Shown: positions 1 through 9,382 of the stretch, piece after piece
Layout of the letters: each line of letters begins with the position of its first letter
Numbering within the stretch: position 1 is the first letter of the stretch
Assembly (NCBI GenBank): GCA_024640465.1
Contig: JAHEEX010000014.1
Coordinates: 1 to 34,451 of the forward strand
Reading direction: 5' to 3'
DNA length: 34,451 nucleotides
DNA from: Sphingobacteriales bacterium
Lineage (GTDB): Bacteria > Bacteroidota > Bacteroidia > Chitinophagales > Chitinophagaceae
Position numbers and translations under genes: made by a program
The notes under the pieces: model-generated
The model's database searches: none
Told to the model about the DNA's origin: nothing
Seen by the model: the letters and a program-made list of their open reading frames with translations, nothing else

Positions 1-250
1 CATCACCATGTGGATGGTATTGCATGGTCTGACCAATGATATTGGCCGCCTTATTCAGCCTGCCATCATCCATTTCTTTCATGGCATGAAGGATCCTTCG
101 CTGTACAGGCTTAAGTCCATCTTCAATGGCAGGCACTGCCCTTTCCAGGATCACGTAAGATGCATAATCCAGGAACCAGGTTTTATACTGACCATGTATA
201 CCGGAATCAATACCGGTTACTTCATTCAATTTTTGCTTTGGGGTACTCAT
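1..250 (-). CDS. parC: DNA topoisomerase IV subunit A (ParC/GyrA family), N-terminal part, truncated by window edge
   Basis: Minus-strand translation from ATG at 250..248 reads MSTPKQKLNEVTGIDSGIHGQYKTWFLDYASYVILERAVPAIEDGLKPVQRRILHAMKEMDDGRLNKAANIIGQTMQYHPHGD. It has the type IIA topoisomerase A signature (YASYVI.RA.P...DGLKPVQRRIL, YHPHGD). Open at position 1, so missing from the ORF track. Confidence 0.93.
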   Translation of the reverse strand, partial: MSTPKQKLNEVTGIDSGIHGQYKTWFLDYASYVILERAVPAIEDGLKPVQRRILHAMKEMDDGRLNKAANIIGQTMQYHPHGD

Positions 251-271
251 GAATCCACTCTTTTATGTTGA

Positions 272-1108
272 CTATTCCTGATCTGCTGATGCCGTTACGG
301 CCGACCTGGATTTCAATTCAAAATCACGCATCGCTTTTAATTCTCCCTGCACATCAAATTCTCCATGTGCCGCGAGTTGTTTCAGCCTCCATAACAGGTA
401 TGCGTCTCCGGTAGTCTGCTTGTTTTTATGTAAAAACTGGGTTATGATCTTTGAACCTTTCTGCCAGTCGGAGCCAACAAATTTTTTCAGGTCAGCATCA
501 TAAAAATCATAATCATACTGGGCCAGTTTTTTCCCGCCTTCAAGTATCCTTACACCTTTTTGTTCCTGGCATATCTTTGTCCACTCGTCCGGATCTACTT
601 CAAACTCACTCAGGGTAATTGGCCTTGCGAGTTTTTTTGCTTTGAGAAATTCCTTTGGTGGAATCTGGCTAAGCCAGTCGGGATAAAAAATATGGCCCTT
701 TTCATTAATGAATGGAAGGTTGTTCAGGTATAAAATAAATACCCGGCCCTGCAGGTCTTTCAACTGGCTCATCAGCCAAAAATATCCGCTGACATCATGT
801 TTATTTTGTGCGGCCCATATCCAGATGATCTCATCCTGATTATCCTTCATGCGCTGAAGGAGGCCTTCCACAACAAGGGGATCATTTACTTTCCGCTCGT
901 CTGTAAGAATGGCAAATTCACTATTGGACAAAATCTCTTTCCACCAGTTAAACCTGGTTTCAATTCCTTCGGAGGAATAAATATCCCCTAAAGGGCCAAC
1001 AGCATAATCATCTCTTATCAACATAACATCTCCCTGCAGGCTCTCGTCCAGTTCAATGGCTTGCTGAAGAACTGCAACATCAGGTTCATTAAAAACAATA
1101 TGAATCAT
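272..1108 (-). CDS. DUF1835-domain-like protein
   Basis: ORF 272..1132. The first ATG (MIHIVFNEPDVAVLQQAI...) is at 1108; the ORF-track start at 1132 is a TTG lying in intergenic repeat-like sequence. N-terminus MIHIVFN...GDVMLIRDDYAVGPLGDI resembles DUF1835 proteins. Confidence 0.75.
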   Translation of the reverse strand: MIHIVFNEPDVAVLQQAIELDESLQGDVMLIRDDYAVGPLGDIYSSEGIETRFNWWKEILSNSEFAILTDERKVNDPLVVEGLLQRMKDNQDEIIWIWAAQNKHDVSGYFWLMSQLKDLQGRVFILYLNNLPFINEKGHIFYPDWLSQIPPKEFLKAKKLARPITLSEFEVDPDEWTKICQEQKGVRILEGGKKLAQYDYDFYDADLKKFVGSDWQKGSKIITQFLHKNKQTTGDAYLLWRLKQLAAHGEFDVQGELKAMRDFELKSRSAVTASADQE

Positions 1109-1164
1109 ATAATTAATAATTTTTAACCACAAAGTATTAAGTACGCAAAGAACTATTCTTTGCC

Positions 1165-1188
1165 ATGGTTCGTGTCCTCACGAACCAT
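1165..1188. repeat. palindromic hairpin ATGGTTCGTG-TCCT-CACGAACCAT
   Basis: Perfect 10-bp inverted repeat with 4-nt loop in the intergenic region between parE and the DUF1835-like gene. Confidence 0.85.
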
Positions 1189-1208
1189 CATCATTTACAT
1201 TTCGTTTT

Positions 1209-1232
1209 CCGGTTCGTGAAGACACGAACCGG
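1209..1232. repeat. palindromic hairpin CCGGTTCGTG-AAGA-CACGAACCGG
   Basis: Perfect 10-bp inverted repeat with 4-nt loop; shares the GGTTCGTG/CACGAACC arms with the element at 1165..1188. Confidence 0.85.
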
Positions 1233-1251
1233 GGCTTCTGAATTAGAAAAT

Positions 1252-1281
1252 CGTCAACCGTCAACTGTTAACCGTCAACCG
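1252..1281 (-). repeat. heptamer tract (CRGTTGA)n overlapping the parE stop codon
   Basis: Plus strand CGTCAAC CGTCAAC TGTTAAC CGTCAAC CG; minus strand CGGTTGA CGGTTAA CAGTTGA CGGTTGA CG. Confidence 0.85.
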
Positions 1282-3172
1282 ATTCTTCCTCCACCACATC
1301 CATTTCAATCTTGAGATTTGATACAATGAAATCCTGGCGCTCGGGTGTATTCTTTCCCATATAATACTCCAGGAGGTATTGAATATGCGTGTGTTGTTCC
1401 AGGAACACAGGTTGCTTTCTGATATCTGCACCAATGAATTTTCCAAATTCATCCGGAGAAATTTCCCCCAAACCTTTAAAACGGGTTATTTCCGATTTGG
1501 CCCCGAGTTTACGAATGGCATTTTTCTTTTCCTGCTCACTGTAACAGTAAATGGTTTCCTGCTTGGTACGAACCCTGAATAAAGGTGTATCCAGGATAAA
1601 AACATGACCATCCCTGATCAGGTCAGGAAAGAACTGCAGAAAGAAGGTCATCAGCAAAAGCCGGATATGCATGCCATCCACATCAGCATCGGTAGCAATG
1701 ATAATATTGCTATAACGAAGGCCCTCATTTCCCTCTTCAATATTCAGGGCATGTTGCAGCAGATTGAATTCTTCATTCTCGTACACAATTTTCTTGGTCA
1801 GTCCAAAGCAGTTTAAGGGCTTTCCCCTCAGGCTAAAAACAGCCTGGGTTTCCACATCACGGGATTTTGTGATGGATCCGCTGGCAGAATCACCTTCCGT
1901 AATGAAGATGGTGCTTTGCAATTGTTTGGCGATAAATTCTTCTTTCCCTTTTGTTGGGGGATCGTCATTTAAATGAATCCGGCAATCCCTTAATTTTTTA
2001 TTATGCAGGTTTGCTTTTTTCGCCCGCTCATTGGCCAGTTTTTTTATGCCGGCCAATTCTTTTCTCTCCCTTTCGCTTTGTTCAATCCTTTTTTTCAGCG
2101 CTTCCGCAACTGCGGTATTCTTGTGCAGGTAATTGTCCAGTTCTTTACCCAGGAAATCTGCCATGAAATTTTTCATGCTCGGCCCACCTTCGTACACAAC
2201 CTGGGAACCCAGTTTTGTTTTGGTCTGGGATTCAAAGACCGGTTCCTGAACACGAACAGAAATTGCGGCTACAATACTCTGGCGGATATCGCTGGTATCA
2301 TAATCTTTTTTATAGAATTCCCGGATGGTCTTTACAAAAGCCTCGCGGAAAGCCACCACATGTGTACCTCCCTGGGTGGTATACTGACCGTTTACAAAAC
2401 TGTAGAGGTCCTCACCATATTCATTGTTATGGGTAAAGGCGATTTCTACGTCCTCTCCTTTTAAGTGAATGATGGGATATCGGATCTCATCCTCATTTGT
2501 TTTGCGCTGGAGGAGGTCCATCAGCCCATTCTTGCTAACAAACTTCTTACCGTTATAGTTAATGATGAGGCCGGCGTTCAGGTAACAATAATTCCAGAGC
2601 TGGTTTTCCAGGTAATCCGGAATGAAATGAAAATTGCGGAAGACTGATTCGTCGGGGATAAAACTAACCAGGGTTCCATTTGACTCACCGGTCTTTGCTT
2701 CTTTATGCTCTTTTACCAGGACTCCTTTCTCGAATTCGGCGGTCTTTTCTTTTCCTTCCCTGAATGCGGTAACCTTAAAATATTCGCTCAGTGCATTCAC
2801 TGCTTTTGTACCCACCCCATTCAATCCAACACTCTTCTGGAATACCTTACTATCATATTTTGCCCCTGTATTGATCTTACTCACCACATCTACCACTTTT
2901 CCGAGGGGAATACCACGGCCATAATCCCTGATAGATACAGTTCTGCCTTCAATATTGAGCTCAATCTGTTTGCCATACCCCATGGTATGTTCATCGATAC
3001 AGTTATCCATTACTTCTTTGAGCAATACATAGATTCCGTCATCAGCACTACTGCCATCTCCGAGTTTACCGATATACATTCCCGGCCTCAGGCGGATATG
3101 TTCGCGCCAGTCGAGGCTTTTAATGGATGCTTCGTTGTATTCAAAAAGGGTGGATTCTTTTTCTTTTGCCAT
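1268..3172 (-). CDS. parE: DNA topoisomerase IV subunit B (ParE/GyrB family)
   Basis: 634 aa with GHKL ATPase motifs ([30 protein letters not shown]) and TOPRIM motifs ([19 protein letters not shown]). Followed on the same strand by a ParC-like gene. Confidence 0.95.
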   Translation of the reverse strand: MAKEKESTLFEYNEASIKSLDWREHIRLRPGMYIGKLGDGSSADDGIYVLLKEVMDNCIDEHTMGYGKQIELNIEGRTVSIRDYGRGIPLGKVVDVVSKINTGAKYDSKVFQKSVGLNGVGTKAVNALSEYFKVTAFREGKEKTAEFEKGVLVKEHKEAKTGESNGTLVSFIPDESVFRNFHFIPDYLENQLWNYCYLNAGLIINYNGKKFVSKNGLMDLLQRKTNEDEIRYPIIHLKGEDVEIAFTHNNEYGEDLYSFVNGQYTTQGGTHVVAFREAFVKTIREFYKKDYDTSDIRQSIVAAISVRVQEPVFESQTKTKLGSQVVYEGGPSMKNFMADFLGKELDNYLHKNTAVAEALKKRIEQSERERKELAGIKKLANERAKKANLHNKKLRDCRIHLNDDPPTKGKEEFIAKQLQSTIFITEGDSASGSITKSRDVETQAVFSLRGKPLNCFGLTKKIVYENEEFNLLQHALNIEEGNEGLRYSNIIIATDADVDGMHIRLLLMTFFLQFFPDLIRDGHVFILDTPLFRVRTKQETIYCYSEQEKKNAIRKLGAKSEITRFKGLGEISPDEFGKFIGADIRKQPVFLEQHTHIQYLLEYYMGKNTPERQDFIVSNLKIEMDVVEEESVDG

Positions 3173-3780
3173 ATGGTTTGATAAGTTTTACAGCCAGCTT
3201 CCGGCTCATCAGAAAACATACGATTCGAGTGCAAAGCTAAGATATTTAGCAATTCCACAAGCCCGCAAATATAGGTAAAGCAAGAAGTTTTTATCTTCTC
3301 CGGTTATCAACGACATGTGAATAAACTTTTATTCCTTTGACTGATGCAACCAGGATGAACAATCGCATAATATTCCATCATAAATTATTCTAAGCTTCTT
3401 TCATCAGTAGGAATGCAGTTTTTCTCTATTTTGAAATATAGAAACCTGACAATTTTTTTAGCAATTTACTAATTCATATTATATTATTTTGTTATGTAAT
3501 AAAGCTAACTCCACTATTATATATATTTAATTACAAGTATATGTATATGATTTACTGTGCTTTATAAAATATATTGTTGTTTCCCGATTAATTAACGAAA
3601 TGGTTCTGGAGATTTTCCATTGAAATTGTACATTGCATACAGATAACTTACTCCCCTAACCAATTTACCTATGAAAACAAACATCCAATCAGCCAAACTG
3701 CACAGCCCATTAAATTCTGGTTAGCCCATTACCAATTCCTTTTTTAGTTGACTGTTTTATTACTTTAAAACTGGTAGAAT

Positions 3781-4044
3781 ATGTATGCATATGAATTGTT
3801 GGAGAGCGGTTGTCATTACCTTATCCAGGAGAAAGAGAACGACCCTATTAGTCTAATTAAGATAAACATGGCGAGTGACCATTGTGTGTATGTTTCCTTT
3901 TTTGGTATGGAGGAAGAAATTAAGTGGAAGAGAAAATCTGACCTTATTTTTGATATTATAGAATTACTCAGTGATGATGCTGTGAAGGCCTGGGAATCAA
4001 GCTATAATAATAATGCTTTTAATTACGAAGAAGACGAGGAATAA
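3781..4044 (+). CDS. hypothetical protein, 87 aa, acidic C-terminus
   Basis: Complete ATG-to-stop ORF in an otherwise AT-rich non-coding stretch; plausible amino-acid composition; no recognised domain. Confidence 0.6.
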   Translation: MYAYELLESGCHYLIQEKENDPISLIKINMASDHCVYVSFFGMEEEIKWKRKSDLIFDIIELLSDDAVKAWESSYNNNAFNYEEDEE

Positions 4045-4153
4045 CAATTACTACAAAGAACCCATTTTCTGCTGTTTTTACTGCTTACAAAGGATTTAAC
4101 AAAAGGCACACAAATTTTTCATCGAAATTTACGTTTCCCTATTGTAGACTACA

Positions 4154-5062
4154 ATGGAGCAACAAAACCACAAATCTGTTTTTGCGGAGAACTTTATACT
4201 TCACGCAGTAGGATTATTAACCGTGATCCCGCTTGCCCCGTTGATCAACCGGATCATACCTCCGGTAATGATCGGTGAGTTTAATGCAGACCTTATCCTG
4301 GCCATTCTTTTGTCATATGCTTTTGTACGTTTTATCCTATGGATATTCAAGCCCCTCATCATCCCCGCATTTGTAATGGTTTGCCTGATCATGATATTCA
4401 ATACTTTTAACAGCACCTATAACCTTAAAAGTATGGTGAATGATTACCGTAACATGGTGCAGCAAAACTGGAAAAATAAAGACAAAAAACAGAAAGAACT
4501 GTATCTCGTAAAATCTTCCTTATTTGATACAGATGTGGAAATGGCGGTTAAGGGGCTCAAAGCAAAAATTGACCTGAAGGATTCCATAGTCAGAAATTTT
4601 GCCGTCACCCATTCTCTCGATTACTTTGATGATCATTATCACAAGTACGGTTATTATGTTCGTTTTCTTTCCCTCTTTAAATATATAAATGCCAATTTCA
4701 AATATGTAGCTGATGCACAGCGGGATGAATATTATGCAACAGCACGGGAAACCATTCAATCCAGGATGGGAGGAGATTGCGATGATCACACCATATTGAT
4801 GATATCTGCCATGCGCTATATTGGCGCCCGCTGCAGGATGGTTTTGTCAACAGACCATGTTTATCCGGAACTACACTGTGGTGATAAAAAAAGCTTTCTG
4901 AAAATCCAGACAGCTATTACGGAACTCTTTGCCGACCAGCCTTTCACCGGTTTATATTACCGCGAAGAAAACGGGGAATACTGGATCAACCTCGACTATT
5001 CTGCCCGTCATCCAGGCGGGCCATATGTAAATAACAAGGCATACGCCGTGGTTGAATTCTAA
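4154..5062 (+). CDS. membrane-anchored transglutaminase-like (cysteine protease fold) protein
   Basis: 302 aa; N-terminal hydrophobic helices; the segment GDCDDHTILMISAMRYIGARCRMVLSTDHVYPELHC resembles the transglutaminase-like core (G.C.D....). Confidence 0.75.
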   Translation: MEQQNHKSVFAENFILHAVGLLTVIPLAPLINRIIPPVMIGEFNADLILAILLSYAFVRFILWIFKPLIIPAFVMVCLIMIFNTFNSTYNLKSMVNDYRNMVQQNWKNKDKKQKELYLVKSSLFDTDVEMAVKGLKAKIDLKDSIVRNFAVTHSLDYFDDHYHKYGYYVRFLSLFKYINANFKYVADAQRDEYYATARETIQSRMGGDCDDHTILMISAMRYIGARCRMVLSTDHVYPELHCGDKKSFLKIQTAITELFADQPFTGLYYREENGEYWINLDYSARHPGGPYVNNKAYAVVEF

Positions 5063-5156
5063 TTCAATAACTCTTCGCTGTTTAATTTGTTTGTTCATTA
5101 AAAAAAATGAACAAAAAGAATGAAAACCTTAACTTTCCCCTGAAAAAATTTTATAG

Positions 5157-6905
5157 ATGAAAAATTTCATTTTTTCTGTTGGGGTTTTATGGGGATTGAT
5201 CAGTTTATTGATACCCTCAAATTTTAACAGACTTTCTGATGAATCAACTATACAGCAATATCTCGCAAAAAAGAAAGCGTTTACTATAACTTGTACTCCG
5301 GACAGAAATGATCCTGATTTTTTACCAGCAGATGCATCTTCCATGGTACCGCTGCCCGGTTGGGGAAATTATGACTGGAAGATCAAGTCTATATCAGACA
5401 GTGCCAAATTCTATTTCAGTCAGGGTATTAATATGTATTACAGTTTCCACATTATAGAATCCCTGGCTTCTTTCAAAAAAGCATCCATGCTTGACCCAGA
5501 GGCACCAATGCCATATTGGGGAATAGCATTGGCATATGGGCCCAACATTAATGATGTTACCTATACGGCAACACCCAAAGCATTGGATGCCATTAAAAAA
5601 GCCGAAACACTTTCAGCCGGAGCGAACTCTTTTGAAAAGGGATTAATTACGGCTATGCTTCTCCGGTATTCTGCCGACACCAGCAAAAAAAGAATTGACC
5701 TTGATGGGGCCTATGCACAGTCTATGAAAGAGCTATATGCAAGGAATCACCGAAACCCTGATGCAGGTGCATTATATGCCGATGCATTGATGTTACTCCA
5801 CCCCTGGGATTTATATGATCAGCAACAAAAACCCAAACCATGGACTCCGGAATTAGTGAATGTTTTAGAAACTGTTCTTTCACTTTCACCAAACCATCCG
5901 GCTGCCAATCATTACTATATTCATGCCGTTGAAGCGTCTTCAAACCCGGGCAGGGCATTACCCAGTGCTGGTAAACTCGGAAATCTTTTGCCCAGTGTTT
6001 CACATATGGTACACATGCCTTCTCACATTTATATTCGCACCGGCATGTACGAGAAAGGAAATGAAGTAAATAAAAAAGCTATAGAAGGATATAATCAATA
6101 CAATGCCCTTTTCCCATCAGTAGAGAACGGTGCTTTCCTCTACCTCTTTCATAACCTCCATATGCAGGCTACATGTGCCATCATGAATGGCCGTTTCCCC
6201 GAAGCCCAGTCACTGTCCATGAAACTGAAAGAAAATATTCCCTATGACTTTTTAAGCATCCCTCCTCCGGATGCGGAATACCTTCAATACATGTATGCAA
6301 CAGAATTATTCAGTTATATACGTTATGGCAAATGGGATAAGATCCTGGCATTACCGGAAATTCCAGACAGTATAGCTTATGCAAAGATCCTGTTTGAATA
6401 TGGCAGGGGGATTGCTTATGCAAGACTTGGCAGAACTAAAGATGCGGAAACGTCACTGCAGAAATTGAATCAGGTTTTGGAGGGCAATGAACGGTTGAAA
6501 ATAAAGATGGGTGCTTTCAATACGGCCTATGCCGGTGGTGAAATTGCCCGTGCCATGCTTAGTGGCATCATTGCGGAAGAGAAAAATAACCTGGATGAAG
6601 CCATTCGCTGGCTTTCGGAGGCTGTTAAACTGGAAGACCAACTAATATACAATGAACCCAGGGACTGGTTGCTACCAACACGGCAGTTCCTGGCTGCAGT
6701 ATATTTGAAAGCAGGCAGGTTGAAAGAGGCTGAAACAATGCTCCGGGAAGATCTCAGGATCAACCCGGATAACGGTTGGGCGCTGATTGGTTTATGGATT
6801 ACCCTGAATAAAAAGGGCAGTAAAAAAGAAGCAGTCACTATTAAAAAAGCCCTTGAATCGTTAGGAAACCAGAAAGATTTCAATAAAAACAGCCCTGTTT
6901 TTTAA
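5157..6905 (+). CDS. TPR-repeat protein, exported
   Basis: 582 aa; N-terminal signal-like segment; several TPR-like helices (ALAYGP..., AIRWLSEAVKLEDQL..., LKEAETMLREDLRINPDNGWALIGL). Confidence 0.75.
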   Translation: MKNFIFSVGVLWGLISLLIPSNFNRLSDESTIQQYLAKKKAFTITCTPDRNDPDFLPADASSMVPLPGWGNYDWKIKSISDSAKFYFSQGINMYYSFHIIESLASFKKASMLDPEAPMPYWGIALAYGPNINDVTYTATPKALDAIKKAETLSAGANSFEKGLITAMLLRYSADTSKKRIDLDGAYAQSMKELYARNHRNPDAGALYADALMLLHPWDLYDQQQKPKPWTPELVNVLETVLSLSPNHPAANHYYIHAVEASSNPGRALPSAGKLGNLLPSVSHMVHMPSHIYIRTGMYEKGNEVNKKAIEGYNQYNALFPSVENGAFLYLFHNLHMQATCAIMNGRFPEAQSLSMKLKENIPYDFLSIPPPDAEYLQYMYATELFSYIRYGKWDKILALPEIPDSIAYAKILFEYGRGIAYARLGRTKDAETSLQKLNQVLEGNERLKIKMGAFNTAYAGGEIARAMLSGIIAEEKNNLDEAIRWLSEAVKLEDQLIYNEPRDWLLPTRQFLAAVYLKAGRLKEAETMLREDLRINPDNGWALIGLWITLNKKGSKKEAVTIKKALESLGNQKDFNKNSPVF

Positions 6906-6960
6906 AAAAGCTGCTTTCATTGCAAATAATTTTCGATATTTGACCCGAAAATAACCCCTT

Positions 6961-7137
6961 ATGGACAAAAGGATATCAACCCTCATATTCATTTATGTTA
7001 TCTATTTGATCATAGCATTATCTATGCTTTTCTTTGTACCTGCTCAGAAAGTGTTGACAGGTCTTTTTTTCAGCTTTACCGGAATACTTCTTTTCTTTAC
7101 GTTTTTCTCCCTTTGGTTATTACACCGCAAGGACTAA
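6961..7137 (+). CDS. small two-TM membrane protein (58 aa)
   Basis: Manual translation: MDKRISTLIFIYVIYLIIALSMLFFVPAQKVLTGLFFSFTGILLFFTFFSLWLLHRKD*. Two hydrophobic segments, basic C-terminus, followed 23 bp later by a strong terminator hairpin. Too short to appear in the supplied ORF track. Confidence 0.6.
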   Translation: MDKRISTLIFIYVIYLIIALSMLFFVPAQKVLTGLFFSFTGILLFFTFFSLWLLHRKD

Positions 7138-7160
7138 ACGAACCAAAACTAACTGTAACA

Positions 7161-7188
7161 AAAAACCCTTTCGATTGAAAGGGTTTTT
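7161..7188 (+). terminator. rho-independent terminator (possibly bidirectional)
   Basis: AAAAACCCTTTC-GATT-GAAAGGGTTTTT: perfect 12-bp stem with 4-nt loop followed by further T; lies between the convergent 6961 and 7229 genes. Confidence 0.85.
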
Positions 7189-7228
7189 TATTCATAAAAT
7201 CAGTGCAAATGAAGACGACGTCTAAGCA

Positions 7229-8671
7229 TCATAGAACCAGTTTCCAACCATCGCGATATTCGCGTTTTACAAACTGATTGGCTTCATCAAAATTGGTAAT
7301 CTTCATATTCTTTGCATCCCATAAAAGTTTCTTACGACCCAGGTATTTATCATCCCAGCCTTTAAGGTTAGGGTTTTTGATCATGTAACTCCTAAGTGCC
7401 AGGTTTCCGATAAGGATACTTTCCGTAAATGGTCCGGCAAATTCAAACGGAGAACTGGTCTTTCCTTTACCATACCCTTCCAAACAGGCATTAACCCATT
7501 GAACATAGTGCCCTTCCGGAACACGGGCAATGGTTTCCGCAGGAAGATTGGTTGTTGTCATCAGTTTTGTTGGCAATAACCTTGGATTAGCGCCATAGCA
7601 GTCTGCGAGCAACTTCCCTTTGCTGCCTTCAAATAATACTCCCCCATCCCAGTTACCAAAGGCTTCGCCAGGAAGTAGTTCATCCGGACGCTGTGGCAAC
7701 AATCCGCCATCATACCAGGATACTTTAATATTCCCTTTATTGTCTTTTCGAGGGTAGGTTAAATGAATGATGGAAGATGGAGGACAACTGTCGAGGTTTT
7801 GGGTATCGTTCCACATTTCCCTCCAAATGGTTGCCACACTGCATTCCACATCTGTTGGAAAATCTATTGGCAAACAACGGAAAACCGGGTCCATGATATG
7901 ACAGGCCATATCACCCAGTGATCCCGTACCAAATGCCCACCATCCACGCCAGTTGAAAGGCAGGTAAGCCGGATTATAATCAATCATTTTAGCCGGCCCT
8001 ATCCATAGATCCCAATTCAATTCTGTTGGCACTTCATGATTACCGGATGGTGTTGGAAGTCCTTGTGGCCATACCGGCCTGTTGGTCCAGCATTGAACAG
8101 AATGCACATCGCCTATCATGCCACTATTGATTAATTCCTGGGTACGCCGTACTCCATCGCCTGATCCGCCCTGGTTACCCATCTGTGTAACCACTTTATA
8201 TTTTTTTGCGGCTTCCGTTAAGATTCGGGCCTCATAAATATCATGTGTCATGGGTTTTTGCAAATAGACATGCTTGCCTAATTGCATGGCTGCCAAAGCA
8301 GCCACTGCATGTGTATTATCCGGTGTGGAAACAGACACTGCATCTATATTGCCCTTTTCTTTTTCCAGCATCTCCCTGAAATCCTGGTAGAGTTTTGCTT
8401 TGGGAAAGCGTTTCACAGATCCCTTTGCCTGCCTTGCATCTACATCAGCAAAACATACAATATTGGCTTTGGGACTTTTAGAGAATTCTTCGAGATCGCT
8501 CCCCCCTTTTCCGCCAGCACCAACACCTGCTATGTTGAGTTTATCACTTGGGGCAAGATATCCTTTGCCCAAAACATGACGGGGTACGATGGTAAAAGCT
8601 GCCAGGCTTAAGGAAGCATCCCGGATAAACTGGCGGCGCTGATAATTTTTCTTGTTTTTTTGTTTTGACAT
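7229..8671 (-). CDS. Gfo/Idh/MocA family oxidoreductase, Tat-exported
   Basis: 480 aa; twin-arginine start (QRRQFIRDASLSLAAFTIVP), Rossmann start KLNIAGVGAGGKGG, and the EKP-like motif GKHVYLQKPMTHDIYEAR. Confidence 0.9.
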   Translation of the reverse strand: MSKQKNKKNYQRRQFIRDASLSLAAFTIVPRHVLGKGYLAPSDKLNIAGVGAGGKGGSDLEEFSKSPKANIVCFADVDARQAKGSVKRFPKAKLYQDFREMLEKEKGNIDAVSVSTPDNTHAVAALAAMQLGKHVYLQKPMTHDIYEARILTEAAKKYKVVTQMGNQGGSGDGVRRTQELINSGMIGDVHSVQCWTNRPVWPQGLPTPSGNHEVPTELNWDLWIGPAKMIDYNPAYLPFNWRGWWAFGTGSLGDMACHIMDPVFRCLPIDFPTDVECSVATIWREMWNDTQNLDSCPPSSIIHLTYPRKDNKGNIKVSWYDGGLLPQRPDELLPGEAFGNWDGGVLFEGSKGKLLADCYGANPRLLPTKLMTTTNLPAETIARVPEGHYVQWVNACLEGYGKGKTSSPFEFAGPFTESILIGNLALRSYMIKNPNLKGWDDKYLGRKKLLWDAKNMKITNFDEANQFVKREYRDGWKLVL

Positions 8672-8713
8672 AGCCTTACGTTGATGGTTAAGCGCTGTTT
8701 TACAGCATATTGA

Positions 8714-9382
8714 TCAATCAAATTTTACGCACTCTTTAAGTTCTTTTTCTGTATATGCCAGATTATATTGAGCCAGGACATCATCCGGTACACCGTTCCA
8801 TTGATTCGGGCTGTTTCCTACATAGCCAATATCCTTCCCACCCATTTGTGAAGTGTAGAATCCGGTTGCCGTTAGATTTCGCATCAGGTTAAAAAATGCT
8901 ACCCCCTGCGCCATTTCCGGTTTGGCTTTTTTAGGATAAGCGATCTCATCCACCAATGAAATTTGCTGATCGGCACTGCAATCCTTGAATGCTTTTTCAT
9001 GTCTCTTATAACTCTGCAGGTCGAGCCAACGCAACCCGCCACGCATCGGCGTCTGGTGGTCTGGCATATCCTTAACAATAAATTCAATAAACTCGGGCAC
9101 ACCAGCCTCTGAGGCGCTTCCACTTACTTCGTCTTTAGGTATGATGATATCCCCGAGCACAGTGATGGTTGCCAGTTCATGCGGCGTAAAAAAAGTAGTG
9201 GACGTAACTTTTTTATAATGTTCCAGTTCTTCCGGCTGCCGGTCAAGTGTAAACGAAGTGCCGGCTTCCTTAACGGCAATTTTGGCGGCTTCTGCTTCGT
9301 CCTTTGATTTACAGGCATCCAGTAATACCCCCGCTGAGAGGGTGCCGATGGCAAGGGCTTTAAGCGAATTTCTTCTGTCCAT
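8714..9382 (-). CDS. gluconate 2-dehydrogenase subunit 3 family protein
   Basis: 222 aa; MDRRNSLKALAIGTLSAGVLLDACKSKD (twin-Arg plus lipobox-like Cys); FFTPHELATITVLGDIIIPKDEVSGSASEAGVPEFIEFIV is typical of the family; immediately downstream of a GMC oxidoreductase. Confidence 0.87.
   Translation of the reverse strand: MDRRNSLKALAIGTLSAGVLLDACKSKDEAEAAKIAVKEAGTSFTLDRQPEELEHYKKVTSTTFFTPHELATITVLGDIIIPKDEVSGSASEAGVPEFIEFIVKDMPDHQTPMRGGLRWLDLQSYKRHEKAFKDCSADQQISLVDEIAYPKKAKPEMAQGVAFFNLMRNLTATGFYTSQMGGKDIGYVGNSPNQWNGVPDDVLAQYNLAYTEKELKECVKFD

Noticed and set aside
2003-3181. Long plus-strand ORFs (2003..2464, 2634..2924, 2705..3181) opposite parE
   Set aside because: They lie antisense within a well-supported parE gene, have implausible composition and no domains; spurious.
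3671-3724. 17-aa ORF MKTNIQSAKLHSPLNSG as a leader peptide
   Set aside because: Too short to support without conservation or expression data; no attenuator-like hairpin or regulatory codon run seen.
5090-5115. AT-rich hairpin TTTGTTCATT/AATGAACAAA between the transglutaminase-like and TPR genes
   Set aside because: The stem is weak and A/T-only apart from two G-C pairs, and no U-tract follows on the coding strand. Could arise by chance in AT-rich spacer.
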